Source: Gordonia jinhuaensis
GTDB lineage: Bacteria > Actinomycetota > Actinomycetes > Mycobacteriales > Mycobacteriaceae
Direction of reading: 5' to 3'
Length of the DNA: 34,556 nucleotides
Assembly: GCF_014639795.1 (NCBI RefSeq)
Contig: NZ_BMGC01000036.1
Span: 1 to 34,556, forward strand
The number at the start of each line of letters is the position of its first letter. Position 1 is the stretch's first letter. The notes under the pieces are model-generated. The model worked only from the letters and a program-made list of their open reading frames with translations, was not told where the DNA came from and ran no database searches. Positions 18,073 through 27,276 of the stretch are shown here, one piece after another. The translations under genes and the position numbers were made by a program.

Positions 18073-18759
18073 GTGATCAGCCTCGACAACGTCACCATGC
18101 AGTACAAGGCCTCCACCAGGCCTGCTCTGCGGGACCTCTCGCTCGAGATCGACAAGGGCGAGTTCGCCTTCCTCATCGGGCCGTCGGGTTCGGGGAAGTC
18201 CACCTTCTTCCGGCTCCTGCTCAAAGAGGACAAGCCCACCTCCGGTGAGGTCCGCGTGGGGGATTTCCGCGTCGACAAGCTGCCCGGTCGCAAGGTGCCC
18301 AAACTGCGGCAATCCATCGGGTGCGTGTTCCAGGACTTCCGGCTGCTGCAGCAGAAGTCGGTCGCCGACAACGTGGCGTTCGCGCTCGAGGTGATCGGTA
18401 AACCGAGTTCGACCATCCGCAAGGTCGTCCCCGACGTCCTCGACTATGTGGGACTCGCGGGCAAAGCCGACCGCATGCCCACCGAGTTGTCGGGTGGGGA
18501 GATGCAGCGCGTGGCCATCGCCCGCGCGATCGCCAACCGGCCGCTGGTGCTGCTCGCCGATGAGCCCACCGGCAACCTCGACCCCGACACGAGTGAGGAG
18601 ATCGTCGACGTGCTCGATCGCGTCAACCGCCGCGGTACCACGGTGGTGATGGCCACCCACGACCGCCACATCGTCGATTCGATGCGCCGGCGGGTACTGG
18701 AATTCAACCTCGGCCGGCTCGTCCGCGACGAGGACCACGGCGTCTACGGGGTGGGCTGA
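18073..18759 (+). CDS. ftsE: cell division ATP-binding protein FtsE
   Basis: A 228-residue ABC ATPase that pairs with FtsX to control cell-wall hydrolases during division. Walker A is GPSGSGKST, the ABC signature is [14 protein letters not shown], Walker B is [16 protein letters not shown], and the switch His lies in [29 protein letters not shown] is typical of actinobacterial FtsE. The GTG at 18073 gives the usual length, and TACACT (18059-18064) ends eight bases before it, so the mRNA may be leaderless from an internal promoter of the block. The open frame upstream lies in the previous gene's tail and is not used. ftsX follows after seven bases. Confidence 0.96.
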   Translation: MISLDNVTMQYKASTRPALRDLSLEIDKGEFAFLIGPSGSGKSTFFRLLLKEDKPTSGEVRVGDFRVDKLPGRKVPKLRQSIGCVFQDFRLLQQKSVADNVAFALEVIGKPSSTIRKVVPDVLDYVGLAGKADRMPTELSGGEMQRVAIARAIANRPLVLLADEPTGNLDPDTSEEIVDVLDRVNRRGTTVVMATHDRHIVDSMRRRVLEFNLGRLVRDEDHGVYGVG

Positions 18760-18766
18760 ACTCGAG

Positions 18767-19669
18767 ATGCGCGCTAGTTTCATCGCCGGCGAGGTCGGTA
18801 ACGGCCTTCGCCGCAACGTCACCATGACCGTGGCCATGATCCTCACCACCGCCATCACGCTGGCGATGTTCGGAGGGGGCCTGCTCGTCATCCAGATGGC
18901 CGACAAGAGCCAGAAGATCTTCCTGGACCGGGTGGAGATGCAGCTGTTCATCTCCGACGACGTCTCCAACGCCGACCCCGAATGTCACAACGCGCCCTGC
19001 TCGACGCTGCTGACGCAGCTGCGTGACGAGCAAGGTGTGGAGTCGGTCCGATTCATCGACCGGCACGACGCCTATGAGAGCGCCAAGCAGACGTTCAAGG
19101 ACAACCCCGACATTGCCAACAACATCCGCGAGGGCACGCTGCCGGCGTCGTTCAAGGTGCGCATGTCCGATCCCAGCCGGTTCGGCGACGTTCTCGACAA
19201 ATACAAGACGATGCCGGGGATCGACGGTGTGCTCGACCAGCGAGAGCTGGTCAAACGCATCTTCAGCGTGCTCGACGGCACGCGCAATGCCGCGTTCACC
19301 ATCGCCGCCATCCTCGCCGTCGCCGCCATCCTGCTGATCGCCAACACCGTGCAGGTGGCGGCCTACACGCGGCGAACCGAAGTGGGCATCATGCGGCTGG
19401 TCGGCGCGACGCGCTGGTACACGCAGCTGCCGTTCCTGCTCGAGGCCGTGGTGTCGGCGCTGATCGGCTCGCTGCTGGCGATCGCGGGTCTGTTCAGTGC
19501 CAAGGTGTTCTTCTTCGACAAGGCGCTGCACGACCTCTACGGGGTCAACATCCTCGCCCGGATCACCAACGCCGACGTCGCCTACATCGCACCGTGGCTG
19601 GTGATCGTGGGTGTGGTGCTGGCCGGGCTCACCGGGTATGTGACGCTGCGTATCTACGTGCGGGAATGA
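18767..19669 (+). CDS. ftsX: permease-like cell division protein FtsX
   Basis: A 300-residue membrane partner of FtsE with the FtsX layout. A cytosolic N-terminus (GEVGNGLRRNVTMTVAMI) leads into helix 1 at about 20-45. An extracellular domain at about 46-170 comes next, then three helices at the end (IAAILAVAAILLIANTVQVA, then LEAVVSALIGSLLAIAGLF, then YIAPWLVIVGVVLAGLTGY). RRTEVGIMRLVGATRWY is the conserved cytosolic loop. Cys73 and Cys78 (PECHNAPCS) in the extracellular domain can form the disulphide known in mycobacterial FtsX, whose domain activates the hydrolase RipC. The ATG is at 18767. Confidence 0.96.
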   Translation: MRASFIAGEVGNGLRRNVTMTVAMILTTAITLAMFGGGLLVIQMADKSQKIFLDRVEMQLFISDDVSNADPECHNAPCSTLLTQLRDEQGVESVRFIDRHDAYESAKQTFKDNPDIANNIREGTLPASFKVRMSDPSRFGDVLDKYKTMPGIDGVLDQRELVKRIFSVLDGTRNAAFTIAAILAVAAILLIANTVQVAAYTRRTEVGIMRLVGATRWYTQLPFLLEAVVSALIGSLLAIAGLFSAKVFFFDKALHDLYGVNILARITNADVAYIAPWLVIVGVVLAGLTGYVTLRIYVRE

Positions 19670-19798
19670 CGCGGGCACAAATGCGGATGCACCGGCGGTG
19701 GGAGATCCACTAGGCTGGACTGTCTGCGACACGCACGTCGCGCACCGGGACGATCATCGGATCCGTGCAGACGATCGACGAATGGGGGTGAACACACG

Positions 19799-20317
19799 AT
19801 GGCCGCGAACAAGAACAGTGCAGCCAAGAACGGCTCGTCCAAGAACGGTAAGGACGGCCGCAGGGTCATCGCCTCCAACCGTCGGGCGCGACACGACTAC
19901 GCGATTCTCGACACCTACGAGACCGGTGTGGTCCTGGTCGGAACCGAGGTGAAGGCGTTGCGCGAGGCCAAGGCGTCGCTGGTCGACGCATTCGCGACGA
20001 TCGACGACGGCGAGGTCTGGCTGCAGGGTCTGCACATTCCCGAATACGGTCAGGGATCGTGGACCAACCACACGCCGCGCCGCAAGCGCAAACTGCTGCT
20101 GCATCGCAAGCAGATCGATTCGCTGATGGGCAAGCTGCGTGACGGCAACACCACGCTGGTTCCGTTGTCGATGTACTTCAGCGACGGCCGGGTCAAGGTG
20201 GAACTCGCGCTGGCCCGCGGCAAGCAGGAGCATGACAAGCGGCAGGATCTCGCCCGGCGAGACGCCGAACGTGAGGTGGCCCGCACTCTCGGCCGCCGCG
20301 TCAAGGGCATGCACTGA
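19799..20317 (+). CDS. smpB: SsrA-binding protein SmpB
   Basis: A 172-residue protein that binds the tRNA-like part of tmRNA and carries it to stalled ribosomes (trans-translation). A basic, low-complexity N-terminus of about 20 residues ([19 protein letters not shown]) precedes the OB-fold: [38 protein letters not shown] and [18 protein letters not shown]. The C-terminal helix ([18 protein letters not shown]) enters the mRNA channel. GGGGGTG lies before the ATG. TAGGCT at 19711-19716 may be its own -10 box. Its RNA partner ssrA is 2.2 kb downstream on the same strand, separated by two unrelated genes. Confidence 0.97.
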   Translation: MAANKNSAAKNGSSKNGKDGRRVIASNRRARHDYAILDTYETGVVLVGTEVKALREAKASLVDAFATIDDGEVWLQGLHIPEYGQGSWTNHTPRRKRKLLLHRKQIDSLMGKLRDGNTTLVPLSMYFSDGRVKVELALARGKQEHDKRQDLARRDAEREVARTLGRRVKGMH

Positions 20318-20341
20318 CGTTCGGTCACCAAACGGGTGCGT

Positions 20342-21154
20342 TCAGCGACGTGCCAAGGTCTCTTTCGTCGTGGCGAGCAGGTGGTCGAGCCAGGGGCCGG
20401 TCCCCATCGCCTTCCTGCGCTCATCGTTGGGCAGCTCGACACTCACCGGAATGGCCTCGGGCAGCGTCGAGAGGATGCCGTCGAGATCGATTCCGCCTTC
20501 GCCCGTGGGTAGCCGTGCCTCGTGTGCCTGGCGGGTGATCTCGTCCATGTCGGTCGGTTTCGGCCGGGCGCCATCGCAGATCTGTGCGTAGGTCATCCAG
20601 TCGCGCGGGATCGAGGTGAGGTCGGCCAGGGTCGTCTGCGACCGGTCGACGTGGATGGGATCGACGAGGATGCTGCGTGCGGGGCCGTCGGCGTCGGTGA
20701 CGATCGCCATCGCCGAGGAGGCGTCGGGGACTGTGCTCCACGGCATGAACTCCAGGCTCGCGACCAGCCCATATGAGGCGCATGCGGTGGCCACGGCGGC
20801 ATAGGAGTCGGCCATCCGCGAGCGGTCGTGGTCGTAGCCGTTGACCAGGGCCGCGCGAGCTCCGAGTTCGGCTGCGGTCTCCAGCAGAGGCGCGTAGTCG
20901 GCGAGGTCGAAATCCTCGTCGAGCTTGATGACCTCCACGTCGAAGACCACCACCTCGGAGTCGGCGAGCCGGTGTCGGAATTCCTTCAGCGCGGCGCGGT
21001 CACGATGCAGGGGATAGGCGATGGCACCCGGGGCAGTCGGCGACATCCGGATGCCGATCATGTCGAACCCGTGACGTTCGGCGAGGTCGAGTTGTTCCAG
21101 GGGTGGCGCGTCCAACACGGTCAGTGCCGCAAGGCCGATCCTCGGCTCGTTCAC
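20342..21154 (-). CDS. sugar phosphate isomerase/epimerase family protein (xylose isomerase-like TIM barrel)
   Basis: A 270-residue TIM barrel of the AP_endonuc_2 / xylose isomerase-like superfamily. These enzymes use a divalent metal to isomerise or epimerise sugars or keto acids. Metal-ligand strands can be seen: VVVFDVEVIKLDE, SLEFMPWSTVP (Glu), SILVDPIHVDRSQTTLADL (Asp and His) and PVSVELPND (Glu). MTYAQICDG fits the barrel order. The GTG at 21154 is chosen because GGAGG lies eight bases upstream; an in-frame start exists at 21190. The substrate cannot be named. Its 3' end converges on smpB with only 24 bases between them. Confidence 0.82.
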   Translation of the reverse strand: MNEPRIGLAALTVLDAPPLEQLDLAERHGFDMIGIRMSPTAPGAIAYPLHRDRAALKEFRHRLADSEVVVFDVEVIKLDEDFDLADYAPLLETAAELGARAALVNGYDHDRSRMADSYAAVATACASYGLVASLEFMPWSTVPDASSAMAIVTDADGPARSILVDPIHVDRSQTTLADLTSIPRDWMTYAQICDGARPKPTDMDEITRQAHEARLPTGEGGIDLDGILSTLPEAIPVSVELPNDERRKAMGTGPWLDHLLATTKETLARR

Positions 21155-21391
21155 TCTGGTCGCCTCCGGTGGTACGTGTCGCGCGATCAACTCGACTGCG
21201 GTCGGGATCTGTCATCTATTGTCCCAGGCGTCCTCTGATTGTCCGCGGAGTCGGTGCCGCAGCTCGTCCCGCGAGTGGCGCCGACGATCACCGCCGAACG
21301 ATCACGGGCCGGAGTCGATCGGATGTCGAATCGTGCAGGAATCTCGCGGGTACCGCCCAGCATCGGTGTCTTTACCATTGAATGACTACCC

Positions 21392-22372
21392 GTGCGAAAG
21401 ACATGGGTGTCCAGAGCTGTGGTCGCGGCGGTGTCGGTGGTGGGCGTGTTCGCCTCGGGAGTCGTGGCGGGTGCGCCGGCGACGGGTGAACCGGCGGGCG
21501 CCAGGGTCACGCGGATCGACCGGATCGATGCGCAGCTGTCGATGGTGTACGTGTACTCGCCGTCGATGAACCGCGTCGTTCCCAATCAGGTATTGCGGCC
21601 GGCCGGGAGCGGTAGCGCGCCGGTGCTGCAGCTGATCAATGGTCGTGCCGGCGGCGTCGAGGGCGACAGCTGGCTGGCGATGACGAACCACCGGCAGTTC
21701 TTCGCCGACAAGCGCGTGACGGTCGTCTCGCCGCTCGACGGTCCGTTCTCCTGGTACACCGACTGGAAGTACCCCGATCCGCATCTGGGTGTGAACAAGT
21801 GGCAGACCTACCTGACGCGCGAACTGCCTGCGGCGATCGGCGGCCCGCTGCAGGCCAACGGGCGTACCGCGGTGGCGGGGCTGTCGCTCAACGGAGGTTC
21901 GGCGCTCGACATCGCCGGACATGCGCCGTGGCTGTACCGGGCGGCAGCGTCCTACAGCGGCTGTCCGGCCATCTCATCGCTGGCCGGTGTCGTCGGGGTC
22001 GCCGGGGTGACCGCATTCGGCGGCGGCAACGCGTTCAACATGTTCGGGCCGCCCGGCGACCCCGCGTGGACCGATCACGACCCGTCACTGCACCCGTCGA
22101 GGTTGCGAGGTAAGGCCATCTACCTCGGCGCCTCGACCGGCATACCCGGAGCCGTCGACGGGCCGCCCTCGCTCACCCCGCAGTTGCTCGCCGGGCCGGC
22201 CGAGGTCGAGATGATCACCCGCTGGTGCACCGACCAGATGGCCGCCTCCCTGCGCGGCGCGGGGATCGGGCACACCTATCGGGTGTTCGACCGCGGTGCA
22301 CACACCTGGTCGCTGTTCGAGGCCCAGCTGCGTGGCAGCTGGCGGGTCCTCGGCCCAGCCCTGGGTGCGTGA
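21392..22372 (+). CDS. mycolyltransferase / antigen 85-type esterase
   Basis: A 326-residue secreted alpha/beta hydrolase. The signal peptide is at residues 1 to about 27 (SRAVVAAVSVVGVFASG). PLDGPFSWYTDWKYPDP is the hallmark of the corynebacterial/mycobacterial mycolyltransferases. GLSLNGGSALDIA holds the nucleophile Ser165. FDRGAHTWSLFEAQL carries the catalytic histidine. Such enzymes move mycolic acids between trehalose monomycolate and arabinogalactan or trehalose in the outer membrane. Its presence tells us that the host has a mycolate cell wall. The GTG at 21392 lacks a ribosome site; TACCAT at 21373-21378 may be its -10. Two copies of ACGATCAC at 21284 and 21298 lie in the promoter region. 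Confidence 0.88.
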   Translation: MRKTWVSRAVVAAVSVVGVFASGVVAGAPATGEPAGARVTRIDRIDAQLSMVYVYSPSMNRVVPNQVLRPAGSGSAPVLQLINGRAGGVEGDSWLAMTNHRQFFADKRVTVVSPLDGPFSWYTDWKYPDPHLGVNKWQTYLTRELPAAIGGPLQANGRTAVAGLSLNGGSALDIAGHAPWLYRAAASYSGCPAISSLAGVVGVAGVTAFGGGNAFNMFGPPGDPAWTDHDPSLHPSRLRGKAIYLGASTGIPGAVDGPPSLTPQLLAGPAEVEMITRWCTDQMAASLRGAGIGHTYRVFDRGAHTWSLFEAQLRGSWRVLGPALGA

Positions 22373-22484
22373 CCCATAGGCGCGTGACTTGTGGGGCGTG
22401 ACGTGTGCGCGGAAATGGGAATGATCTGACCGTCCGGGCTTGTTACACTGAGTTGCTCGCCGCGTCAGTGGTGAGCACCTACTC

Positions 22485-22853
22485 GGGGCTGATCGGTTTC
22501 GACTACGTGCGTCGAGGTAGGGGAAGCGTGTCGGTGCAGGCTGGAGACCACCGTGAGCGTCGCAGCAAACCAATTAAGCGCCGATAAGAATCAGCGCGAC
22601 TACGCACTCGCCGCCTGAGCGAGTAGCTAGTCTGTCGGCCCGGAGATGTCCCCGCTCCGGTTCCCGGCATCAGCTAGGGGACTCACCGTCCGACCCGGTC
22701 GCGGGGCCGGACGGGACAACCAACAGCGACTGGGATCGTCATCTCGGCTCGTCCGCATGACCGAGAGATCCGAGTAGAGGCATAGCGGACTGCACACGGA
22801 GAAGCCCTGCTGAAGCGGCGGAGGACCCGGGTTCGATTCCCGGCAGCTCCACC
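22485..22853 (+). ncRNA. ssrA: tmRNA (SsrA RNA)
   Basis: Transfer-messenger RNA that rescues stalled ribosomes with SmpB. The 5' end GGGGCTG (22485-22491), followed by ATCGGTTTCGAC, pairs with CAGCTCC (22844-22850). The T-arm reads GGACCCGGGTTCGATTCC. The reading segment starts at the resume codon GCC (22580) and ends with TGA at 22616-22618. It gives the tag ADKNQRDYALAA, close to the mycobacterial ADSHQRDYALAA. Pseudoknot-rich text such as CGACTGGGATCGTCATCTCG matches actinobacterial tmRNAs. The 3' end reads ACCG, so CCA is not fully encoded. TACACT at 22444-22449 is a likely -10 box, leaving a short 5' leader to be trimmed. Confidence 0.97.
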
Positions 22854-22854
22854 G

Positions 22855-22892
22855 AAGCCCCTCACCTGTTCATACAGGTGAGGGGCTTTTTT
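22855..22892 (+). terminator. intrinsic terminator of ssrA
   Basis: AAGCCCCTCACCTGT (22855-22869) pairs perfectly with 22874-22888 around the loop TCAT and is followed by a T run to 22892. It begins two bases past the mature tmRNA end. Confidence 0.95.
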
Positions 22893-23023
22893 CATGCTGT
22901 GACGTCGACATCGTCGGAAGGGTGACGGTGGCTGCACGTACGTTGGAGGTAACTGCGCCGAAGCCCGCTGGCGTGCGCAACACGAGCAATCGTGACTGGA
23001 CAATCGTGAAAGGACGAACAGTC

Positions 23024-23866
23024 GTGAGCACAGTCCCCAACATCACCCTCAACACCGGTAACACCATTCCGCAGCTGGGGTACGGAACTTTCCAGATCTC
23101 GGTCGAGGACACCGCCACCGCCGTCGGTACGGCGCTGGAGATCGGATACCGCCACATCGACACCGCCGAGATGTACGGCAACGAGAAGGGTGTGGGTGAG
23201 GGCGTCGCGCGCAGCGGCATCCCGCGGTCGGAGGTGTTCATCACCTCCAAGCTCAACAACGGATTCCATCTTCCCGACGACGCCCGCCGCGCCTTCGACG
23301 ACACGCTCGCAGCGCTGGGCACCGAGTACGTCGATCTGTTCCTCATCCACTGGCCGCTGCCGACGCTCTACGACGGCGACTACGTGTCCACCTGGAACAC
23401 CCTGGTCGAGTTCGCCGCGCAGGGACGTGCGAAGTCGGTCGGCGTGTCCAACTTCCAGGTGTCCCATCTCGAACGCCTGGCCCGCGAGACCGATCTCCTG
23501 CCCGCGGTCAACCAGGTGGAGGTGCATCCGTACTTCCACAACAGCGAGGTCACCGACTACTGCGCCGCCAACGACATCGCGATCGAGGCATGGGCGCCGA
23601 TCGCCCAGGGCAAGGTCCTCGACGATCCGTCCATCGTCGGGGTGGCCGAGAAGAACAGCAAGTCGCCGGCACAGGTGACGCTGCGCTGGCACATCCAGCG
23701 CGGACACATCGTGTTCCCGAAGTCGGTGACGCCCGCGCGGATGGCCGAGAACTTCGACATCTTCGATTTCGAACTCTCCGATGACGACATGACGACGATC
23801 GACGGACTCGACCGCGGTGCCGACGGACGCTCCGGGCCCGATCCCGACACCTTCGATCGCGCCTGA
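23024..23866 (+). CDS. aldo/keto reductase (2,5-diketo-D-gluconate reductase-like)
   Basis: A 280-residue NADPH-dependent oxidoreductase of the AKR5-like group. The tetrad is in place: Asp46 and Tyr51 in GYRHIDTAEMYGNEKGVG, Lys76 in ITSKLNN and His109 in LIHWPLP. SVGVSNFQVSHLERL and PAVNQVEVHPYF are family landmarks, and the NADPH site reads VFPKSVTPARMAENFDIFDFEL. It reduces aldehydes or ketones; M. tuberculosis Rv2971 is a likely counterpart in methylglyoxal detoxification. The GTG at 23024 has AAAGGA nine bases upstream. The frame is open to 22922 but that text is not family-like. Its stop directly abuts the stop of the convergent esterase gene. Confidence 0.93.
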   Translation: MSTVPNITLNTGNTIPQLGYGTFQISVEDTATAVGTALEIGYRHIDTAEMYGNEKGVGEGVARSGIPRSEVFITSKLNNGFHLPDDARRAFDDTLAALGTEYVDLFLIHWPLPTLYDGDYVSTWNTLVEFAAQGRAKSVGVSNFQVSHLERLARETDLLPAVNQVEVHPYFHNSEVTDYCAANDIAIEAWAPIAQGKVLDDPSIVGVAEKNSKSPAQVTLRWHIQRGHIVFPKSVTPARMAENFDIFDFELSDDDMTTIDGLDRGADGRSGPDPDTFDRA

Positions 23867-25237
23867 TCAGACCGGCAGGGTCGGGGTTTCCGGCCAGATG
23901 TGCTGCATCAGCCAGCCGAGCGCGTCGTCGAAGGCCTCGGACGCGTAGCTCCAGCTATGTGCTCCGGGGCCGGCGCGCACCACGGTCTCGATCCCTTCGT
24001 CAGAGGCCGTGGCGGCGAGTGACCGGGCGGCTTTGAGCTGGGCGCATTCGAATGCGCGGTGCCGCGGCGACCAGTGGCCGTTGGACTGGAACCATCCGGC
24101 GACGTGGTGATACTCGCCGTGGGTGGTCATCACGGTCTCCGGGTTGAAACGATCCCAGGCCGAAGCGTCGTGACCGTAGAGCGCGGCGATGGTCTGCGCC
24201 TTGTTGCCGAGGTTGGGGCCGATGTCACCGGAGATGTCCTCGAAGGTCGAGAACAGGTCGGGGTGGCGGGTCACCAGGTCGACCGCGCAGGTGCCGCCCA
24301 TCGACCAGCCGACCACGCCCCATTGCAGCGGATTCGCCGATGCGCCGAATTGCGACACCACGTAGGGCCGCAGCTCGTCGGCGAGGTGGGTGTCGACGTT
24401 GCCGTGGGGTCCGTTCACGCATTCGGTGTCGTTGGTCATCGAGCCGCTGGGGTCGGCGAACACCAGGATCGGCGCCACACCGTTGTGGGTGGCGGCATAG
24501 TTCTGCACAGTTGCCATCGCGCTGCCGCTTCGCACCCAGTCCTCGGGGGTGTTGACCACACCGCCGATCATCATCAGCGCCGGCAGATGTGGCGGGGTGG
24601 GGCCGGTGAACCAGCGCTGTGGCAGGTACACGTACTCCTGTCGGTGGTGGAAGCCGCTGAGGTGTGAGGGCACCGAAATCGGCACGATCCGACCGCCCGC
24701 GGTGGCGCGCTGGTCGTCGCGGAATGCGGCCAGTCGCTGTACGGAGGTCTGCTCTGGCAGCGGTTCCGAGGCGATGCCGTCCCAGGCGCGTGAGGCGGTG
24801 GGGAAGTAACCGGTCCACTGGTTGACCGAGAGACCGATACACAGAGCCAGCAGCGGGATGCTCACCACGGTGGCGGTGCGGTTCCACCATCGGCCGGCGC
24901 GCCACCCGACGGCGGCCATCGCGAGCACGGCACCGAGTCCGCCGATCGACAGCCACACGATCAGCGGCGCGTCGCCGGGCGACCAGCCCTGGGCGCCCAT
25001 CGCGCAGTAACAGATCAGAATCGTGATCAGCCCGACGCCGAGCACCGAGGGGATCGCGAACACTTGCCATCGGCGGCCGCTGCGTACGAGTGCCACCGCG
25101 AACAGCACGAGCGCGAGGATCTCCATCGTCGGGGTGAACCAGCCCTTCAGCAGACTCACGTCGACCAGCGGCTGTGCGGAATGGACGCGATACGCCTGTG
25201 CGGCGACGTCCCCAGCAGCAGTGGCAGCAGATCTCAC
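23867..25237 (-). CDS. membrane-anchored esterase (antigen 85-like alpha/beta hydrolase)
   Basis: A 456-residue protein with four N-terminal membrane helices (about 38-52, 59-79, 91-112 and 121-138), followed by an extracytoplasmic esterase domain. That domain contains VYLPQRWFTGPTPPHLP, an oxyanion strand ALMMIGG, VGWSMGGTCAVDLVTRHPD with the nucleophile serine, and GPGAHSWSYASEAF with the histidine. The layout (helices plus an Esterase/mycolyltransferase-like fold) is common in Mycobacteriales, and the substrate is unknown. The GTG at 25237 is the first start; a GTG about 17 codons further in (before HSAQPLVDV) is possible. Cell-envelope lipid work is plausible given the mycolyltransferase nearby, but this is inference. 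Confidence 0.82.
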   Translation of the reverse strand: MRSAATAAGDVAAQAYRVHSAQPLVDVSLLKGWFTPTMEILALVLFAVALVRSGRRWQVFAIPSVLGVGLITILICYCAMGAQGWSPGDAPLIVWLSIGGLGAVLAMAAVGWRAGRWWNRTATVVSIPLLALCIGLSVNQWTGYFPTASRAWDGIASEPLPEQTSVQRLAAFRDDQRATAGGRIVPISVPSHLSGFHHRQEYVYLPQRWFTGPTPPHLPALMMIGGVVNTPEDWVRSGSAMATVQNYAATHNGVAPILVFADPSGSMTNDTECVNGPHGNVDTHLADELRPYVVSQFGASANPLQWGVVGWSMGGTCAVDLVTRHPDLFSTFEDISGDIGPNLGNKAQTIAALYGHDASAWDRFNPETVMTTHGEYHHVAGWFQSNGHWSPRHRAFECAQLKAARSLAATASDEGIETVVRAGPGAHSWSYASEAFDDALGWLMQHIWPETPTLPV

Positions 25238-25262
25238 AGAAAGATGATGGGGTCTGGACCTG

Positions 25263-25500
25263 TTAATTTCCTATGAATTGCCACCGCGCGTCGCTGAGAT
25301 GCCGGAGAATGCCGGTCTTGTCCCGTTGCAGGTGGGCGCGCAGGTCGCGCGACCTCGGTGATCGTCGAGAAGCGGCCACCGATGGTACGGCCGATGAACA
25401 CTTTCCTGCCCGAGGTGCGAGGGGCGGATGAGACCGAAGTGAACCCAGCCGGGCCGCGGGCACAGGTGGCAGAATCGAGGGCACATTCACATCGCATGAC
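25263..25500 (-). pseudogene. possible decayed gene remnant in the gap before pgm
   Basis: The 347-base gap 25238-25584 holds no intact gene. On the minus strand two adjoining frames look protein-like: RKVFIGRTIGGRFSTITEVA in one, then DLRAHLQRDKTGILRHLSD and ARWQFIGN ending at a TAA in the next. A single extra base near 25350 would join them. I do not recognise the family. It may be the 3' end of a degraded gene or chance; the call is weak. Confidence 0.25.
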
Positions 25501-25584
25501 GACAGAGCGGCCCGCGTGCACCCGAGGTGTCGCCGCGCCGCACACATCGAGCGCACCGGGTGCGCACCGGAAGGATCGCCAGGC

Positions 25585-27222
25585 ATGGTTCACGAACGCG
25601 CGGGCACAGTCGCTCTGCCGGAGGATCTGATCGACGTCGACAAGGTCGTCGGCGCCTATTACGACATCAAGCCAGACCCTTCCGACCCTGGGCAGCGGGT
25701 GGTCTTCGGCACATCCGGACACCGCGGTGCGAGCCTCGACGGTGCGTTCAACGAGAACCACATCATCGCCATCACCCAGGCCATCGTCGAATACCGTTCG
25801 AGCGCGGGAATTTCCGGGCCGGTCTATCTCGGTCTCGACACGCATGCGCTCTCTCGTCCGGCCTGGCAGACGGCCATCGAGGTGCTCGTGGCCAACGAGG
25901 TGACCGTGCGGGCGGAGCCGTCGCGGTACACCCCGACGCCGGCGCTGAGCCACGCGATCCTCGTCCACAACCGCACGTCGCAGCCGACCGCCGACGGCAT
26001 CGTGGTCACCCCGTCGCACAACCCGCCGCGCGACGGCGGGTTCAAGTACAACCCACCCAACGGCGGGCCCGCCGACACCGATGTCACCGGGACCATCGCC
26101 GCACGCGCCAACGAGCTGCTGGAGTCCGGTGCGGAGAAGATCGCCCGCGTGCCGTTCGAGAAGGCTAGTACCTCGGAGTATTTCGAGGCATTCGACTTCC
26201 TGGACCTCTATGTCGACCACCTCGAGAACGTGGTCGACATGGCAGTGATCCGCGACTCCGGCATCAAGATCGGTGCCGATCCACTCGGCGGTGCGTCGGT
26301 GGGCTACTGGGCGACGATCGGGCTGCGCTACAACCTCTCGGAGCTCACCGTGGTGAATCCGACCGTCGACCCGACGTTCTCGTTCATGACCCTCGACGCC
26401 GACGGCAAGATCCGGATGGACTGCTCGTCGAAGTATGCGATGGCCTCGCTCATCGGAGCGCGCGACTCCTACGACATCGCGACCGGCAACGACACCGACG
26501 CCGACCGGCACGGCATCGTCACCCCCGACGCCGGACTGATGAATCCCAACCACTATCTGGCCGTCGCGATCAGCTACCTCTACAGCCATCGCTCGGGCTG
26601 GCGTGCCGATGCCGGCGTCGGGAAGACGCTGGTGTCGTCGTCGATGATCGACCGGGTGGTCGCGGGTATGGGCCGCTCACTGGTCGAGGTGCCGGTGGGC
26701 TTCAAGTGGTTCGTTTCCGGGCTGCTCGACGGTTCGATCGCCTTCGGCGGCGAGGAGAGTGCGGGGGCGTCGTTCCTGCAGTTCGACGGTCAGGCGTGGT
26801 CGACCGACAAGGACGGCATCATCATGGCGCTGCTGGCCTCAGAGATCCTCGCGGTGACCGGCAAGTCGCCGTCGCAGCACTACGACGAGCTGACCGAACG
26901 CTACGGCTCACCGTCATATGCCCGTATCGACGCACCGGCCACCCGCGAGCAGAAGGCGGTGCTGGCGAAGCTCTCGCCCGCCCAGGTGACCGCCGACACG
27001 CTGGCAGGTGAGCCGATCGTGTCGATCCTGACCGAGGCGCCCGGCAACGGCGCACCGATCGGCGGGGTGAAGGTGACCACCGAGAATGCGTGGTTCGCCG
27101 CGCGGCCGTCGGGTACCGAGGACGTCTACAAGATCTACGCCGAATCGTTCAAGGGTCCCGACCATCTCGAGCAGGTCCAGGGCGAGGCCGCGGAGATGGT
27201 CGACAAGGCGCTCGGCGCCTGA
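25585..27222 (+). CDS. pgm: phosphoglucomutase (alpha-D-glucose phosphate-specific)
   Basis: A 545-residue alpha-D-phosphohexomutase that interconverts glucose 1-phosphate and glucose 6-phosphate, linking glycolysis to trehalose, glycogen and cell-wall glycan precursors. The active phosphoserine is Ser144 in [13 protein letters not shown], the Mg2+ loop is [11 protein letters not shown], the sugar loop is [11 protein letters not shown], and the phosphate loop is [17 protein letters not shown]. Length and text match the Pgm/PgmA group (M. tuberculosis Rv3068c). GGAAGGA lies nine bases before the ATG at 25585. The frame is open to 25516 but without family text. It is followed by the DsbA-like gene. 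Confidence 0.96.
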   Translation: MVHERAGTVALPEDLIDVDKVVGAYYDIKPDPSDPGQRVVFGTSGHRGASLDGAFNENHIIAITQAIVEYRSSAGISGPVYLGLDTHALSRPAWQTAIEVLVANEVTVRAEPSRYTPTPALSHAILVHNRTSQPTADGIVVTPSHNPPRDGGFKYNPPNGGPADTDVTGTIAARANELLESGAEKIARVPFEKASTSEYFEAFDFLDLYVDHLENVVDMAVIRDSGIKIGADPLGGASVGYWATIGLRYNLSELTVVNPTVDPTFSFMTLDADGKIRMDCSSKYAMASLIGARDSYDIATGNDTDADRHGIVTPDAGLMNPNHYLAVAISYLYSHRSGWRADAGVGKTLVSSSMIDRVVAGMGRSLVEVPVGFKWFVSGLLDGSIAFGGEESAGASFLQFDGQAWSTDKDGIIMALLASEILAVTGKSPSQHYDELTERYGSPSYARIDAPATREQKAVLAKLSPAQVTADTLAGEPIVSILTEAPGNGAPIGGVKVTTENAWFAARPSGTEDVYKIYAESFKGPDHLEQVQGEAAEMVDKALGA

Positions 27223-27276
27223 GACGGTCTGGCGGCGCGGTGGTGCTGGCCCGAGCGCCCGCTAGTGTGAGGTCTC

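Noticed and set aside
21284-21305. Direct repeats ACGATCAC before the mycolyltransferase gene as an operator
   Set aside because: Two 8-base copies 14 bases apart are not enough to support a regulator site in GC-rich DNA.
25234-26589. 451-residue minus-strand frame across pgm
   Set aside because: It is antisense to pgm over most of its length. Only its last 80 or so residues lie outside, noted separately as a weak remnant.
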